Of a stretch of 59,310 bases of DNA, positions 30,900 through 40,005 are shown one piece after another; position 1 is the stretch's first letter; each line of letters opens with the position of its first letter. The position numbers were made by a program, and so were the translations under genes. The DNA is taken from the NCBI GenBank assembly GCA_036504075.1, contig DASXVX010000038.1:1-59310 (forward strand), given 5' to 3'. The stretch comes from DASXVX01 sp036504075 (GTDB lineage Bacteria; Bacillota; Sulfobacillia; Symbiobacteriales; Symbiobacteriaceae). The notes beneath the pieces are model-generated. The model worked only from the letters and a program-made list of their open reading frames with translations, searched no databases and was not told the origin of the DNA.

Positions 30900-32111
30900 T
30901 TAACCCGCAGCGTAGGAATGGAGACCGGAGATCAGCAGGTTGACGCCCAGCAGCGTGAAGATGATCAGCGGGAAGCCGATCACGGCAACCCAGGCCGCCA
31001 GTTTGCCTTCCCAGCCCCGGACGATCCGCATGTGCAGGTAGGCCGAGTAGAAGAGCCAGGAGATCAGCGACCAAGTCTCCTTGGGGTCCCAGCTCCAGTA
31101 GGAGCCCCAGGCCTTCTGCGCCCAGATCATGGCGAAGACGATGGCGCCCAGCGTGAAGAGCGGGAAGCCTACAGCCACGCCGCGGTAGGAGACTTCGTCC
31201 AGCAGGTTGATGTTCATGCCGGCGACGGCCCGGCTGCCCATTTCCCGGAGCGGGTTCCGGGCGATGAGCCGCAGCAGCAGGTAGACCACGGTGCCGGCAA
31301 CGAGCGTGAACAGAATCGTATTCAGGTTCTTGCCGGAGTTCGCACCTTGCATCCACGCGGGCGCCAGGAAAATCGGCAGGTCGACACCCGCGAACTTGGC
31401 CATCCCAGAGACCGCGCCCTTCGGCCCGATGACCGGCGGGAAGCCGTAGTGCATGATCCGGTTAGGCAGGCTGATGTCCCAGGTCATGCCGGCCAGCTTG
31501 AACCCGAGTCCGGTGATCAGGAAGCCGATCAGCAGGGAAAAGCAGTAGAAGACGAACTCCAGGATGGACTCTTCCCAACGGTCGGCGCTATCTTTCCGGA
31601 CCCGGAGCAGGTACATGAGCGCGGCGCCGAAGCTGACTGCGAAAGCGCCTTCGCCCAACGCAGCGGTGGTGACGTGCAGCACCAGCCAGTAGGACTGGAG
31701 GGCGGGCACCAGCGGCGAGACTTCGGTGGGGAAGACCGAGGCGTATGCGACCACGATGACGCCCACCGGCGCCACGAAGGCGCCCAGGGCCGGCAGCTTG
31801 TACCAGTAGGAGAGGATCACGAAGAACAGCATGATCGACCAGCCCAGGAACGACATGTACTCAAACATGTTGGACATGGGGGCGTGGCCGGAACCCCACC
31901 AGCGGACGCACATGGCGAGCAGGTGGAAGACGACGCCGGCGATGGCGAGGCGGAAGCCCCAGGCGCCCAGGTTGTCGGCAAGAGCGAAGTGCTTGGCATC
32001 GCGGCGCCGGAGGGTAATCCGACCGATATACAAGAATGCGGAGACGAGGTAGGCCGCGAATACCAGGAAGAACAGGTATCCGCTCAGGCTGATAATCAGG
32101 GTGTTACTCAC
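30900..32111 (-). CDS. resC: Cytochrome c biogenesis protein ResC/CcsA (CcsB-type)
   Basis: A 403-residue multi-spanning membrane protein of the system II haem-handling complex. It carries the tryptophan-rich WWD-type haem motif (WGSYWSWDPKETWSLISW, about residues 320-340) and flanking His residues. With ResB it moves haem across the membrane and attaches it to CxxCH of apocytochromes. The start overlaps the resB stop by 4 nt. ResC is usually ~390 residues, so it is complete. Last gene of a five-gene set ending at a strong terminator. Confidence 0.93.
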   Translation of the reverse strand: MSNTLIISLSGYLFFLVFAAYLVSAFLYIGRITLRRRDAKHFALADNLGAWGFRLAIAGVVFHLLAMCVRWWGSGHAPMSNMFEYMSFLGWSIMLFFVILSYWYKLPALGAFVAPVGVIVVAYASVFPTEVSPLVPALQSYWLVLHVTTAALGEGAFAVSFGAALMYLLRVRKDSADRWEESILEFVFYCFSLLIGFLITGLGFKLAGMTWDISLPNRIMHYGFPPVIGPKGAVSGMAKFAGVDLPIFLAPAWMQGANSGKNLNTILFTLVAGTVVYLLLRLIARNPLREMGSRAVAGMNINLLDEVSYRGVAVGFPLFTLGAIVFAMIWAQKAWGSYWSWDPKETWSLISWLFYSAYLHMRIVRGWEGKLAAWVAVIGFPLIIFTLLGVNLLISGLHSYAAG

Positions 32112-33601
32112 CGCTCTTCACCCTCCATTTCGTCCTTCTTCGGGTTCGTCGTTGGATCGAGCAGCGTTGCCAGGATCGCCATCTCTGTGCCGAGGCCGCC
32201 CTGGTTGCGGTTCGTCCAACCGCCCACCACGATCTTACCGCCGTCCACCAGCGCCCAGTAGCGCCGGTGAGCCAGGTAGAACGTGGCGAAGACGCCGAGG
32301 GTTACGATGAACAGGCCGAGGTAAATGACCGGCAGGCCCAGGTCCTTCTTCACCTTCAAGCCGGTCGTCGAAGAGACTTCCGGATCCTTCGTCGTCGCGA
32401 ACTTGATCGGAATGTCCTTGTCCAGGGACATCTCCGGATACAGGATGAAGTACCAAGTCGAGAAGGCCTTGCCGCCGTTCGGCGGGGTGATGTCGAAGAG
32501 GATGCCGGGGTTCTGCACCAGGTTGGAGGCGTTGGCCGGCTTGCCATTGCCGTCCATGGTGAAGTCGGTGAAGTACTGGTTGATTTTCAGCGTGTAACCG
32601 GCCACGGTGTAAGTGTCGGCCGGGTTGAGCAAGTCGACGTCGAAGGTGCCGAGCGGCTTGCCCGTGGTCTTGTCAATCAGCGCCGCGGTGGCCTTGCCCA
32701 TCTCCTGCCGATAGCTGGACTGGTACAGCTCGATCCACCTGTACGACAGCGGGTTGTTCATGGAGATGGTGGCCTTTTTGACTTCCTGGCCGTTGTCGAT
32801 GACCACCGCTTCGGTAGTATACGACTTGGGCTGGCCGCTCGCATAGAACTCCGCCGTGAACTTGTCATTCCGGACGTACCAACTGCCTCCGGGCACCCGG
32901 ACGATGGAGCCGTCGCGGACCCAGACGGACTGGTCCATATAGACGCCGGGGATTGCCCGCATCATCGCGCCTGCGAGCACGAGCAGCAGCCCGATGTGGG
33001 TGATATAAGGACCCCAGCGGCCCCAGCGGCCCTTGTCGGCGAACAGCCGGTCGCCCTCGCGGACCACGAAATACCGGCGGGCCTTCAGCTGCGTGGCCAG
33101 GGTGTCCAGACCATTCGTGGCATCGGCGGCCACGAAATCGAACCGGTTCTTCAGCCGCTTGACGAAATTCTGGTCCGGCGTGTGGTTCGGCCGCTGCACG
33201 GCCTTCCAGAGCGGGACGAACCGCTCCAGCGAGCAGATGATCAGGCTGGCACCCAGCATGAACAGCAGCGTCAGGTACCACCAGGAGGTGTACATCCGGG
33301 TCATGCCCGTCTTGAAGAGGAACATGCCGAAGACCTTGCCGTACCGGTCGGGATAGAAATCGAGCGGCGGGCGCCAGTCACTGTACTGGCCTTCCTGCTC
33401 GATCAGCGTGCCGGCCACACTGGCCGCGGCGATCAGGAACAGCAGCACGGTGGCCACCGGTACCGAGGCGAAGAAGTCCCAGGTCTGCTCCAGAAAGCCT
33501 TTAACCGGCCGGACCGCCGCTTCCGTTTCGGCTTCTGCGGCTTCCGCGTCTGCGGATTTCAATTCAAGCTCTGCTTCAGGGGCTCCGCCCTTCTCTTCCA
33601 T
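32108..33601 (-). CDS. resB: Cytochrome c biogenesis protein ResB
   Basis: A 497-residue membrane protein with an extra charged N-terminal extension of about 25 residues (Glu/Ala-rich). The ResB fold follows: two N-terminal helices (FFASVPVATVLLFLIAAASV), LLFMLGASLIICSLERF, a third helix (THIGLLLVLAGAMMR), a large extracytoplasmic domain and a C-terminal helix before YWALVDGGKIVVGGW. It partners ResC in system II haem ligation. It begins 13 nt after resA and overlaps resC by 4 nt. Confidence 0.93.
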   Translation of the reverse strand: MEEKGGAPEAELELKSADAEAAEAETEAAVRPVKGFLEQTWDFFASVPVATVLLFLIAAASVAGTLIEQEGQYSDWRPPLDFYPDRYGKVFGMFLFKTGMTRMYTSWWYLTLLFMLGASLIICSLERFVPLWKAVQRPNHTPDQNFVKRLKNRFDFVAADATNGLDTLATQLKARRYFVVREGDRLFADKGRWGRWGPYITHIGLLLVLAGAMMRAIPGVYMDQSVWVRDGSIVRVPGGSWYVRNDKFTAEFYASGQPKSYTTEAVVIDNGQEVKKATISMNNPLSYRWIELYQSSYRQEMGKATAALIDKTTGKPLGTFDVDLLNPADTYTVAGYTLKINQYFTDFTMDGNGKPANASNLVQNPGILFDITPPNGGKAFSTWYFILYPEMSLDKDIPIKFATTKDPEVSSTTGLKVKKDLGLPVIYLGLFIVTLGVFATFYLAHRRYWALVDGGKIVVGGWTNRNQGGLGTEMAILATLLDPTTNPKKDEMEGEER

Positions 33602-33614
33602 GTCAGACGCCCCC

Positions 33615-34163
33615 TTACAGGACTTTCTTGATCAGTTGCAGCAACTGCGGCCGGGTCAGCGAACCGGTCCACTTGGCCTGCACAACGCCATTCTTGTCCA
33701 CGAAGTAGGCCGTGGGCAGCGGCACGATGTCGTACATTTTGGTCACTTTTTCTTCCGCATCGAGGACGATGGGGAACGTGATGCCTTTTTCCTGCTGGAA
33801 CTGCTTGACGACCTTCTCCTGCTCCTGCATGTCCACCGCCAGGATCACGAAACCCTGGCCCTGGTAGGTCTTGTAAGTCTCCTGCAGCAGGGGAATCTCC
33901 TCGCGGCAGCTCGGACACCAGGTGGCAAAAAAGTCGATCATGACGGCCTTGCCCTTCAGGTCGGACAGCTTGTACGACTTGCCGTCGATGCCCTTCAGTT
34001 CAAAGTCCGGCGCCTTGGCACCCACGGCAATGCCGGTGCCGGGCGCCTTGGAAGTGTTCGTCGGGACCAGGAGCACGTAGCCCACCCAGATGACGAAGAG
34101 GGCCAGGATGATCGCGGCGGTAATCCGCTTATACGCCGGATACCGGATGACCTCAGCGGTCAT
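33615..34163 (-). CDS. resA: Thiol-disulfide oxidoreductase ResA
   Basis: A 182-residue thioredoxin-fold protein with an N-terminal membrane anchor (residues 13-33). The active site is WCPSC (Cys83, Cys86), and the fold ends with the cis-Pro loop PLPTAYFVDKNG. ResA reduces the disulfide in apocytochrome c CxxCH motifs on the outer face of the membrane before haem attachment. ResA proteins typically have a CEPC-like site; CPSC here is a variant. Starts 4 nt inside the upstream gene. Confidence 0.9.
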   Translation of the reverse strand: MTAEVIRYPAYKRITAAIILALFVIWVGYVLLVPTNTSKAPGTGIAVGAKAPDFELKGIDGKSYKLSDLKGKAVMIDFFATWCPSCREEIPLLQETYKTYQGQGFVILAVDMQEQEKVVKQFQQEKGITFPIVLDAEEKVTKMYDIVPLPTAYFVDKNGVVQAKWTGSLTRPQLLQLIKKVL

Positions 34164-34924
34164 TTCCCAGCACCTCCAATGGTTTCGATCGCCTTCTTGG
34201 CCGCTTCGATCTGCTGGGGAATCAGTTCAAACTGCTCGGCATATTTAAGCCCGTTCTGCTTCTCCGTCTCAACCACGGCGAGGTACTTCTTGTAGAGCTC
34301 AAGCGCCTCGGGCTTCTTGTTGCCGGTGTCGTAAATCCAGGCCAGGTTGAAGAGCGCCCAGAGGTAGTTCGGGTCCTTCTTGAGCGCCAGGTTGAGGTTG
34401 TCCACGGCGCCCTTGCTGTCGCCGGCATAGTAATAGGTCAGACCCATATAAGAGCGGGCATAAAGATTTTCAGGGTCTTCCTTCAGGACCGCGGTATACT
34501 TATCGATCGACTTGCGGAATGTCGCCACGGCGCCGGTCCGGTCGCCCTTGGTCATCAGGGCAACGCCCTGGTCCATCAGCTCGCCGGCCTGGCCCAGCGG
34601 GGTCAGCTGACCGATGTCCGTAGCCCCGGCGGCGCCCGTTGCGTCCGTGGCCGTCGAGGTCAGGGGGCCGCTGCCGGAAGGCGAACTCGACATATAGAAG
34701 CCGGCGAACATGCCGCCGAACAGGAGCAGTGCACCGATGATGACGTAGACCATGCTCTTCCAGACCCGCTGGGGGGCCAGTGCGTTAGCAGGACGGGACG
34801 AAGACGTAACCCGTGCCGCCTCTTTCTTGACCTTCTTCACCGATCTCTCTTCCTGGGCGCGAGCGCCGCAGGTATCGCAGTACTGACCGGTCATCTCGGC
34901 GCCGCAGTTGTTACACGTTGCCAT
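34160..34924 (-). CDS. Zinc-ribbon and TPR membrane protein of the res cluster
   Basis: A 254-residue protein. Residues 4-21 hold a zinc ribbon (CNNCGAEMTGQYCDTCG), then a basic linker, one membrane helix (VYVIIGALLLFGGMFAGF), and four TPR-like helices outside (YARSYMGLTYYYAGDSKGAV). It overlaps resA by 4 nt and follows the PCYCGC protein. The TPR region may dock apocytochromes or other Res components, like CcmH/NrfG-type TPR proteins of other systems; that role is inferred. Confidence 0.8.
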   Translation of the reverse strand: MATCNNCGAEMTGQYCDTCGARAQEERSVKKVKKEAARVTSSSRPANALAPQRVWKSMVYVIIGALLLFGGMFAGFYMSSSPSGSGPLTSTATDATGAAGATDIGQLTPLGQAGELMDQGVALMTKGDRTGAVATFRKSIDKYTAVLKEDPENLYARSYMGLTYYYAGDSKGAVDNLNLALKKDPNYLWALFNLAWIYDTGNKKPEALELYKKYLAVVETEKQNGLKYAEQFELIPQQIEAAKKAIETIGGAGK

Positions 34925-34964
34925 GGAGGGACCTCCTCGCTGAACAGGTCTGGAGCGTACACCG

Positions 34965-35486
34965 TTACTGTGCGGGTGGCATGGGTGTCTGCGTGGGCTG
35001 CATTCCTTGTGCCTGGTACTTCTTGTCGATCTCTTGCCGGATCTGGGTCAAAGATTTGCCCCTGGCCAGCCCCTGTCTCACTTCGCGGGTGATGTCCAGG
35101 CAGGTGCCGCAGCCAAAAGCGTGACTGTCGTACTGGGTGATGTTGCCGGCGGTATCAAAGTCGTAGTAACAATCGGCGTTGCTGGTGTGCCCCTGGGCCA
35201 TGCACCCGCAGTAGCAGGGCACATATTGCAATTCCTGCTTATGTGCTGCAGCCCATACGAACTCCTTCTGAATGGACGGGTCGGCGGCCTGCAGCCAGCC
35301 GGGCATCGGTCCGGCGCCGGAAATGAGTCCGTCGGGGGGAATGACGACCGCTTCCACCTGGCGCCCGCGCAGGAGCGCAAGGCCGCCGTACACGGCAGCG
35401 CCAACGAGCGCCATCGTCAGGATTCCGATCAAAACCCACCTTCCGGGTCTCTTCTCGCTGGTTGCCTGTTCATCTGCCGAAGGCAT
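34965..35486 (-). CDS. PCYCGC motif-containing membrane-anchored protein
   Basis: A 173-residue protein from ATG 35486, with GGAGG 8 nt upstream. Residues 15-40 form a membrane anchor (WVLIGILTMALVGAAVYGGL). The family signature PCYCGCMAQGH follows near 115, with further conserved Cys (NADCYYD, FGCGTCLDI). PCYCGC proteins occur in Firmicutes and are often near Cu or cytochrome genes; the Cys set suggests metal or haem handling. It leads the res cluster, 40 nt before the TPR gene. Confidence 0.85.
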   Translation of the reverse strand: MPSADEQATSEKRPGRWVLIGILTMALVGAAVYGGLALLRGRQVEAVVIPPDGLISGAGPMPGWLQAADPSIQKEFVWAAAHKQELQYVPCYCGCMAQGHTSNADCYYDFDTAGNITQYDSHAFGCGTCLDITREVRQGLARGKSLTQIRQEIDKKYQAQGMQPTQTPMPPAQ

Positions 35487-35830
35487 GGAAAGACCTCCGT
35501 AAGAATTTGATTTCACACTCCACGTTAACAGTCAGAGCCCTGTAGCTTCCATGGGCCCTGTGACTGATTGTTTCAGAATGTATGCTTCACTCTATATGCC
35601 ACCAAGGAGCTATAGCATTTCGAAATTCTGCCACTTCCAGTAATCCCAATGGGGTCGGGCGTCAGACGCCGCACACTCGAGCGGCCGCGCCCGCTATCGG
35701 GCGGAGCCATGTGTGGCCAGGCACCCGGCTGCTGCTCAATCGGGTACCCGGCCGGAAACGGTAGGCCGATGGTCTACGAATGTGGTGCTACGATCGCCTG
35801 ACCGGGAGCCGGAAGTATGAAGCAGACAGA
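35487..35830. other. Intergenic region with a leader hairpin
   Basis: Most of the stretch holds nothing I can name. A stem (35529-35540 with 35553-35566) lies in the leader of the PCYCGC-res transcript and could be regulatory. GC-rich dyads near 35680-35760 do not match a riboswitch family that I recognise. Confidence 0.4.
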
Positions 35831-35864
35831 GGCGCCCGCGGGCCGTTCACGGCTCGCGGGCGCC
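35831..35864 (-). terminator. Hairpin after lipase-like gene
   Basis: A 14-bp stem with one G-T pair (35831-35844 with 35851-35864) lies 16 nt after the stop at 35880. The T tract is weak (CTCTGTCT). Confidence 0.55.
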
Positions 35865-35879
35865 TTGCGCATGGGAAGC

Positions 35880-36854
35880 TTACTGCCCGTCAGGATCGGT
35901 CATGTCGGGCGAGACCAGGCCCGTCCCGGTGCTCTTCCCGGCCCGGGCGAACGCCAGGAGGACCTGGTCGCCGCAGTTCGGCTCGCAGGTGCGAAGCGGG
36001 GGCGGGACTCGGGCCGCCAACAGAAACTGGGCCACGGTATCGATCACGCCATTATTTTCGAGGCTCTGCAAGTGGGGGCTTTCCCAGACCAGTAAGGCAG
36101 GGGCCATTTCGGATTGGAGGATCGACTTCAACTGGGTCGGGGTTGGTCCGAGCCGGAAGACGTGATTGAGGGAGCCCGGCCACGCCAGTTGGCTGGCGAG
36201 AGGCACGGCGCCGTCGTTGCCGGCCAGCACCGCCGGCACGCCGGTCTGCCATGTCGTGCCGATGACCAGGGACGGCACCCGGGCGTCCGGGTGAAGCCGC
36301 TCTCGGGCCGCCAACATCTGGAGGGCGGCGCTGCCGGCCTGCAGGTCGTCGGGGATGCTCACCTGTTCCCGTTGTGCCGCCGACACCCCGGCGGCGTCCA
36401 TGATCGCGCCCACTGCAGTTGCCGGCAGCACCCCCCCGAAGGGGGTGTTCAGGGTGACTGCCCGCCGGACCAGGGGGGCAGTGTCGCCAACGGTGAGAAA
36501 GCGCACGATCAGTCCGCCCCGGCTGTGGCCCACCAGGTCTACCTGTCCGGCGCCGGTCGCATCCAGGATGCGGCGAACTTCGGCGGCAACGTAGGCTGCG
36601 TCGGTGAGCAGGCCCAGGGGTTCGCTCTCGCCACCGGTCTGGGACAGGTCGACGGCAAACAGCGTTGCGCCGGGCTGGTATCCCTTCGCTTGAAGGCGGG
36701 CGATCACGGTTTTCCAGGTCAGTTCGGGACCGCCGCCCTGACCGTGGACCAGAACCACCGGAACCTGGGGCGATGGGGCTCGTCGGGAGGCTGGAACCAG
36801 GAGATTCCCGCACAAAAGCGCCAGCAGGACCAGGACCAGTCGGCGACGGCTCAT
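35880..36854 (-). CDS. Exported lipase-like alpha/beta hydrolase
   Basis: A 324-residue protein with a short signal peptide (LVLVLLALLCGNLL). The oxyanion-hole sequence VVLVHGQGGG (residues 34-43) and the nucleophile elbow GHSRGG (Ser111) follow; TLNTPFGG is typical of LipA/PGAP1-like and triacylglycerol lipases. A plausible His lies in LNHVFRLG. Secreted lipase or esterase, substrate unknown. It is divergent from the beta-lactamase-like gene, with about 160 nt of AT-rich promoter space between. Confidence 0.8.
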   Translation of the reverse strand: MSRRRLVLVLLALLCGNLLVPASRRAPSPQVPVVLVHGQGGGPELTWKTVIARLQAKGYQPGATLFAVDLSQTGGESEPLGLLTDAAYVAAEVRRILDATGAGQVDLVGHSRGGLIVRFLTVGDTAPLVRRAVTLNTPFGGVLPATAVGAIMDAAGVSAAQREQVSIPDDLQAGSAALQMLAARERLHPDARVPSLVIGTTWQTGVPAVLAGNDGAVPLASQLAWPGSLNHVFRLGPTPTQLKSILQSEMAPALLVWESPHLQSLENNGVIDTVAQFLLAARVPPPLRTCEPNCGDQVLLAFARAGKSTGTGLVSPDMTDPDGQ

Positions 36855-37013
36855 GACGCCCTCCCCTCTCCAGATGAAGTTTACAGACTATTTCCCTGTC
36901 GATACTTTGTTTTCCTTTTTTCCTAGTAAAAGGTTTTTCGTGAATGACGGCGAAACTTTTTGTGAGGAACTCCGTTAAGGATTATGAACATGGCTCCGGA
37001 GGAGGTTTTTGCT

Positions 37014-38015
37014 GTGAAAGCGTGGGGGGTTGCATCGGCAGCCGTCCTGGCGTTGATTCCAGCCGTCGCACTTTATTGGCAAGGCGAGTTCCGGAACGCA
37101 TCGGCCGCATCGGCGGTGACTCCGCCGGCGTCCGTGGTGGTGGCTCCAGCACCCGCCCCGACGCAGGCCCCGGCTCCCGTCCCGACGCAGGCCCCGGCTC
37201 CCGTCCCGGCGCAGGCTTCGGTTCCGACCCCGGCGCCCGTGCCGACCGTAATCGTCTCCGACTGGTCCAAAGCAGCGCAGTTGGAAGCCGCCGTCACCCG
37301 GGCGATGGCCGATTTCCCCGGCCAGTACAGCGTGGTGGTGCAGGACCTGAACTCCGGCAAGCGCTGGGCCAGGGGCGGCGATGACCGTTACCACCCGGCG
37401 AGCACCATCAAGATGCCGGTCTCGCTGTACGCACTGGAGCAGTACCGCTCAGGCAAGGTGAGCTGGCAGGACACGATCACCTACACCCAGGTGGATTTTG
37501 AGTCACCGGGCGGCGGCGCTTTCGAGACGGCGCCTTTCGGCGGGCAGTATCCCGTCGAGAACCTGGTGAACCGGGCGCTTCAATACTCCAACAACGTCGC
37601 CGTCAACATGTTGGGGCGGTACTTCGGCTGGGAGAACATCCGGACATGGAGCCGGACGATTAACGGCGAACTGTACCGGACCGCCGACGGCACGCCGCAG
37701 GTGACGGCCCTGTCGGAACTGGGCTGGTGGCTCCACCTGAACAAGCTGTCCCGGGAAGACCCGAAGGCGGCGGAACTGCTGCTGAACCCGTTGCGGAACG
37801 TGGCGTACGACGGGCGCATCCCGCAGGGGTTGCCCAACGGCGTCTCGTACCTGCACAAGTTCGGCTCCTACAACGGCTACTATCACGACGGGGGCATCGT
37901 TTTCGCCTCGCAGCCGTACGCACTTATTGTTCTGACCCGGGGCGGCACGGAAGACCAGGCCGACACGGCAATCGCCGGGGTGTCGGCGGCGGTTTACCAG
38001 GTGCTCGGGAAATAA
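37014..38015 (+). CDS. Exported class-A beta-lactamase-like serine hydrolase
   Basis: A 333-residue protein from GTG 37014, with GGAGGAGG about 8 nt upstream. An N-terminal anchor or signal (VASAAVLALIPAVALYW) is followed by a Pro/Ala linker made of PAPAPTQA-like repeats (about 40-80) and then the hydrolase. The motifs are STIK (Ser130), YSNN (Ser192, equivalent to SDN) and HKFGSY (282, equivalent to KTG). The omega-loop Glu of true class-A enzymes is not evident, so it may be a penicillin-interacting esterase or peptidase rather than a resistance enzyme. Monocistronic with tandem hairpins behind. Confidence 0.8.
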   Translation: MKAWGVASAAVLALIPAVALYWQGEFRNASAASAVTPPASVVVAPAPAPTQAPAPVPTQAPAPVPAQASVPTPAPVPTVIVSDWSKAAQLEAAVTRAMADFPGQYSVVVQDLNSGKRWARGGDDRYHPASTIKMPVSLYALEQYRSGKVSWQDTITYTQVDFESPGGGAFETAPFGGQYPVENLVNRALQYSNNVAVNMLGRYFGWENIRTWSRTINGELYRTADGTPQVTALSELGWWLHLNKLSREDPKAAELLLNPLRNVAYDGRIPQGLPNGVSYLHKFGSYNGYYHDGGIVFASQPYALIVLTRGGTEDQADTAIAGVSAAVYQVLGK

Positions 38016-38061
38016 TGGTTGCCTCCCGCCTTTTGCTCCGCAAAAGTCTGCCGGCCACCTC

Positions 38062-38118
38062 GGCGACTGACGGAGTCAGTCGCGAAAATCAGCCCCCGCC
38101 GTCGCGGGGGCTGATTTT
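38062..38118. terminator. Tandem hairpins ending in a bidirectional terminator
   Basis: A 9-bp dyad (GCGACTGAC/GTCAGTCGC) at 38062-38083 is followed by a perfect 15-bp stem (38085-38099 with 38104-38118) flanked by AAAA and TTTT. It serves the convergent beta-lactamase-like and argH-like genes. Confidence 0.85.
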
Positions 38119-38135
38119 ATGCTTTTGCCGGCGGC

Positions 38136-39617
38136 CTAGGTGCCGCCGGCCTGCGCCAGCGCCCGGGCGACCGCCAGCAGGTCGGCCCGGGCGGCCGCCA
38201 GCTTTTGCCGGCGGCCGGCTTCTGCCTGTCGGGCTGCCGACACATCGGCCACGGCGACCGCCAGTGCCCGCCGCACTTCGACCGGCGCCGGGCCGCCCAC
38301 GACCGTCCGCCGGGCGACGAAGACCTGCGGGTCGACCGCCTGCCGGCAGGCCTCTTCGGTCAGGCCGGTGGGGCGCCCCAGTTCCACCCGAGCGGCGGCG
38401 TCCAGGCCGGCCAGGCTGCCCGTCGGGAGCGTCTCACCGGCTTCCCGCAGTCCGGCCACGAACCGGGCGACGACCCGGTGGGCCTGCCGGAACGGTAGCC
38501 CGGCCTCCCGCACGAGCGTGTCGGCCAGTTCGGTGGCCGCGGAGAAGCCAGCGCGGGCCCGAGCGGCCATCAGGCCGGTATCGAAGTGCACGCAGCGGAG
38601 CACTTCGAGCGTCAGGTCCAGCGCCCGTTTGGACTCGCGGAAAACTTCCTCCACCAGCGGCTGCAGGTCATCGCCCACGTCGTTGATATCGCCCAGCGGT
38701 ACGTTATGGGCCAGCGGAAAGACGGCCGCACAGCGTCCCAGCAAGCGGCTGAGCACCGCCCGCAGGTGCTCCAGCGCCACCGGGTTTCGCTTCTGCGGCA
38801 TGATGCTGGAGATTTGCACCAGGCTGTCGTCCAGTTGGAGAACGCCGAACTCGTTGGAGGCCCAGAGCATCAGGTCATGGACGAACCGGCTCAGGCCGGC
38901 GGCCATCACGGCGACAGTCGCCGCCGCCTCCAGCACGTGGTCGGCGGCGGAGACGGCGTCGTAGGCATTCTCCACCAGCCCGTCAAAGCCGAGCCAGCCG
39001 GCCACGAGCGGCCGGTCGATGGGAAAGCTGGTAGTCCCCAGGGCGGCCGCGCCCATGGGCGACAAGTTCACCCGGCCATACAGGCCGGCCAGCCGCTCGG
39101 TGTCCCGCCGCAAGTTGGACTCCACGGCCATCAGGTAATGGGCCAGGGTGGTGGGCTGGGCCTGCTGGTTGTGAGTGTGGGCGACCATGACCGTATCTAA
39201 GTGGGCGCCGGCCAGGGCCGCCACCTGCGCCCGCACGGCCTGCAGCCGCTCGGCCAGGTCCAGCAGGTCGTCCCGCAGGGCCATGCGGAACATGGCCGCA
39301 TCGAGGTCGTTGCGGCTGAAAGCCACGTGCATATGTCCCGCCGCTTCGGCCCCGATTTCGCCGGTGATTTCGCTTTCGACCTGGAAGAACAGGTCTTCGT
39401 GCCGGGGGTCATAGGCCGCAGCAGGCGGCGTCGCGATGCGGGCCAGCAGCGCCCCAACGATGCCGGACGCCGCCGCCCGCGGGATGATCGCACACCGGTC
39501 CAACATGCACACATGCGCGAGGTTCACCGTCATCATCGCCGCATAGAACCGGCGCCGGGAGACTTCGTAACAAGGGGCAAGAATCTCGTCCACGTAGACG
39601 CTGGAACGGGGGACCAC
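38136..39617 (-). CDS. Argininosuccinate lyase-like enzyme
   Basis: A 493-residue member of the fumarase/aspartase superfamily with the signature SSIMPQKRNP (about residue 275), TTLAHYLMAVESNLRRD and SRNDLDAAMFRMALRD. The latter blocks align with ArgH. The canonical ArgH N-terminus (WGGRF block) is missing; the protein starts VDEILAPCYEVSRRRFYAAM, and the C-terminal ~70 residues extend beyond usual ArgH. No argG or other arginine gene is near. It may be a specialised amino-acid lyase. GTG 39617 has AAGGGG about 6 nt upstream. Confidence 0.75.
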   Translation of the reverse strand: MVPRSSVYVDEILAPCYEVSRRRFYAAMMTVNLAHVCMLDRCAIIPRAAASGIVGALLARIATPPAAAYDPRHEDLFFQVESEITGEIGAEAAGHMHVAFSRNDLDAAMFRMALRDDLLDLAERLQAVRAQVAALAGAHLDTVMVAHTHNQQAQPTTLAHYLMAVESNLRRDTERLAGLYGRVNLSPMGAAALGTTSFPIDRPLVAGWLGFDGLVENAYDAVSAADHVLEAAATVAVMAAGLSRFVHDLMLWASNEFGVLQLDDSLVQISSIMPQKRNPVALEHLRAVLSRLLGRCAAVFPLAHNVPLGDINDVGDDLQPLVEEVFRESKRALDLTLEVLRCVHFDTGLMAARARAGFSAATELADTLVREAGLPFRQAHRVVARFVAGLREAGETLPTGSLAGLDAAARVELGRPTGLTEEACRQAVDPQVFVARRTVVGGPAPVEVRRALAVAVADVSAARQAEAGRRQKLAAARADLLAVARALAQAGGT

Positions 39618-40005
39618 TCCGACCCCTTCTTTTCGTGGCGGTTTGCAAGACGCGGGCCGTACACTCTATTCGGCCGGGAGCCGGCCCGCTCGTCTCGTGA
39701 AAGTATGCCCCGGATAAGCCAGGAACGCTGAACCATGACCGCGCCGCCCAGGGGGCCTCGTTGCCGCACCAGGATTTCGACTCACCGAACTTGAAGTTGG
39801 ACGTAAGATGTCGGAACCGATCCGCGATGAAAGGGGCATTCGCCGGTAATGCTGGATGGGCAGGCTATGCCCGACTGACATGAGCTCTCGCCACCAGGCG
39901 GCCACCCGAGGTGCAGCCCGGTCCGGTGTTGGCGACTGGACAGGAAGGGAATAATCCGCCAATGGAAGAATGAATCTCCAAGGGCATGCGGAGAGGGTGA
40001 CCGTC
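39618..40005. other. Intergenic region, no gene seen
   Basis: This is the divergent space between the lyase and the AAA module. It contains small dyads (GGCCGGGAGCCGGCC near 39670 and GGGCAGGCTATGCCC near 39857) and short unconvincing frames. It presumably holds promoters of both units. Confidence 0.4.

Noticed and set aside
35487..35830. Cobalamin riboswitch or group II intron fragment
   Set aside because: Short GCCGGAA-like and GAGCC-like matches are present but the required cores and domain V are not.
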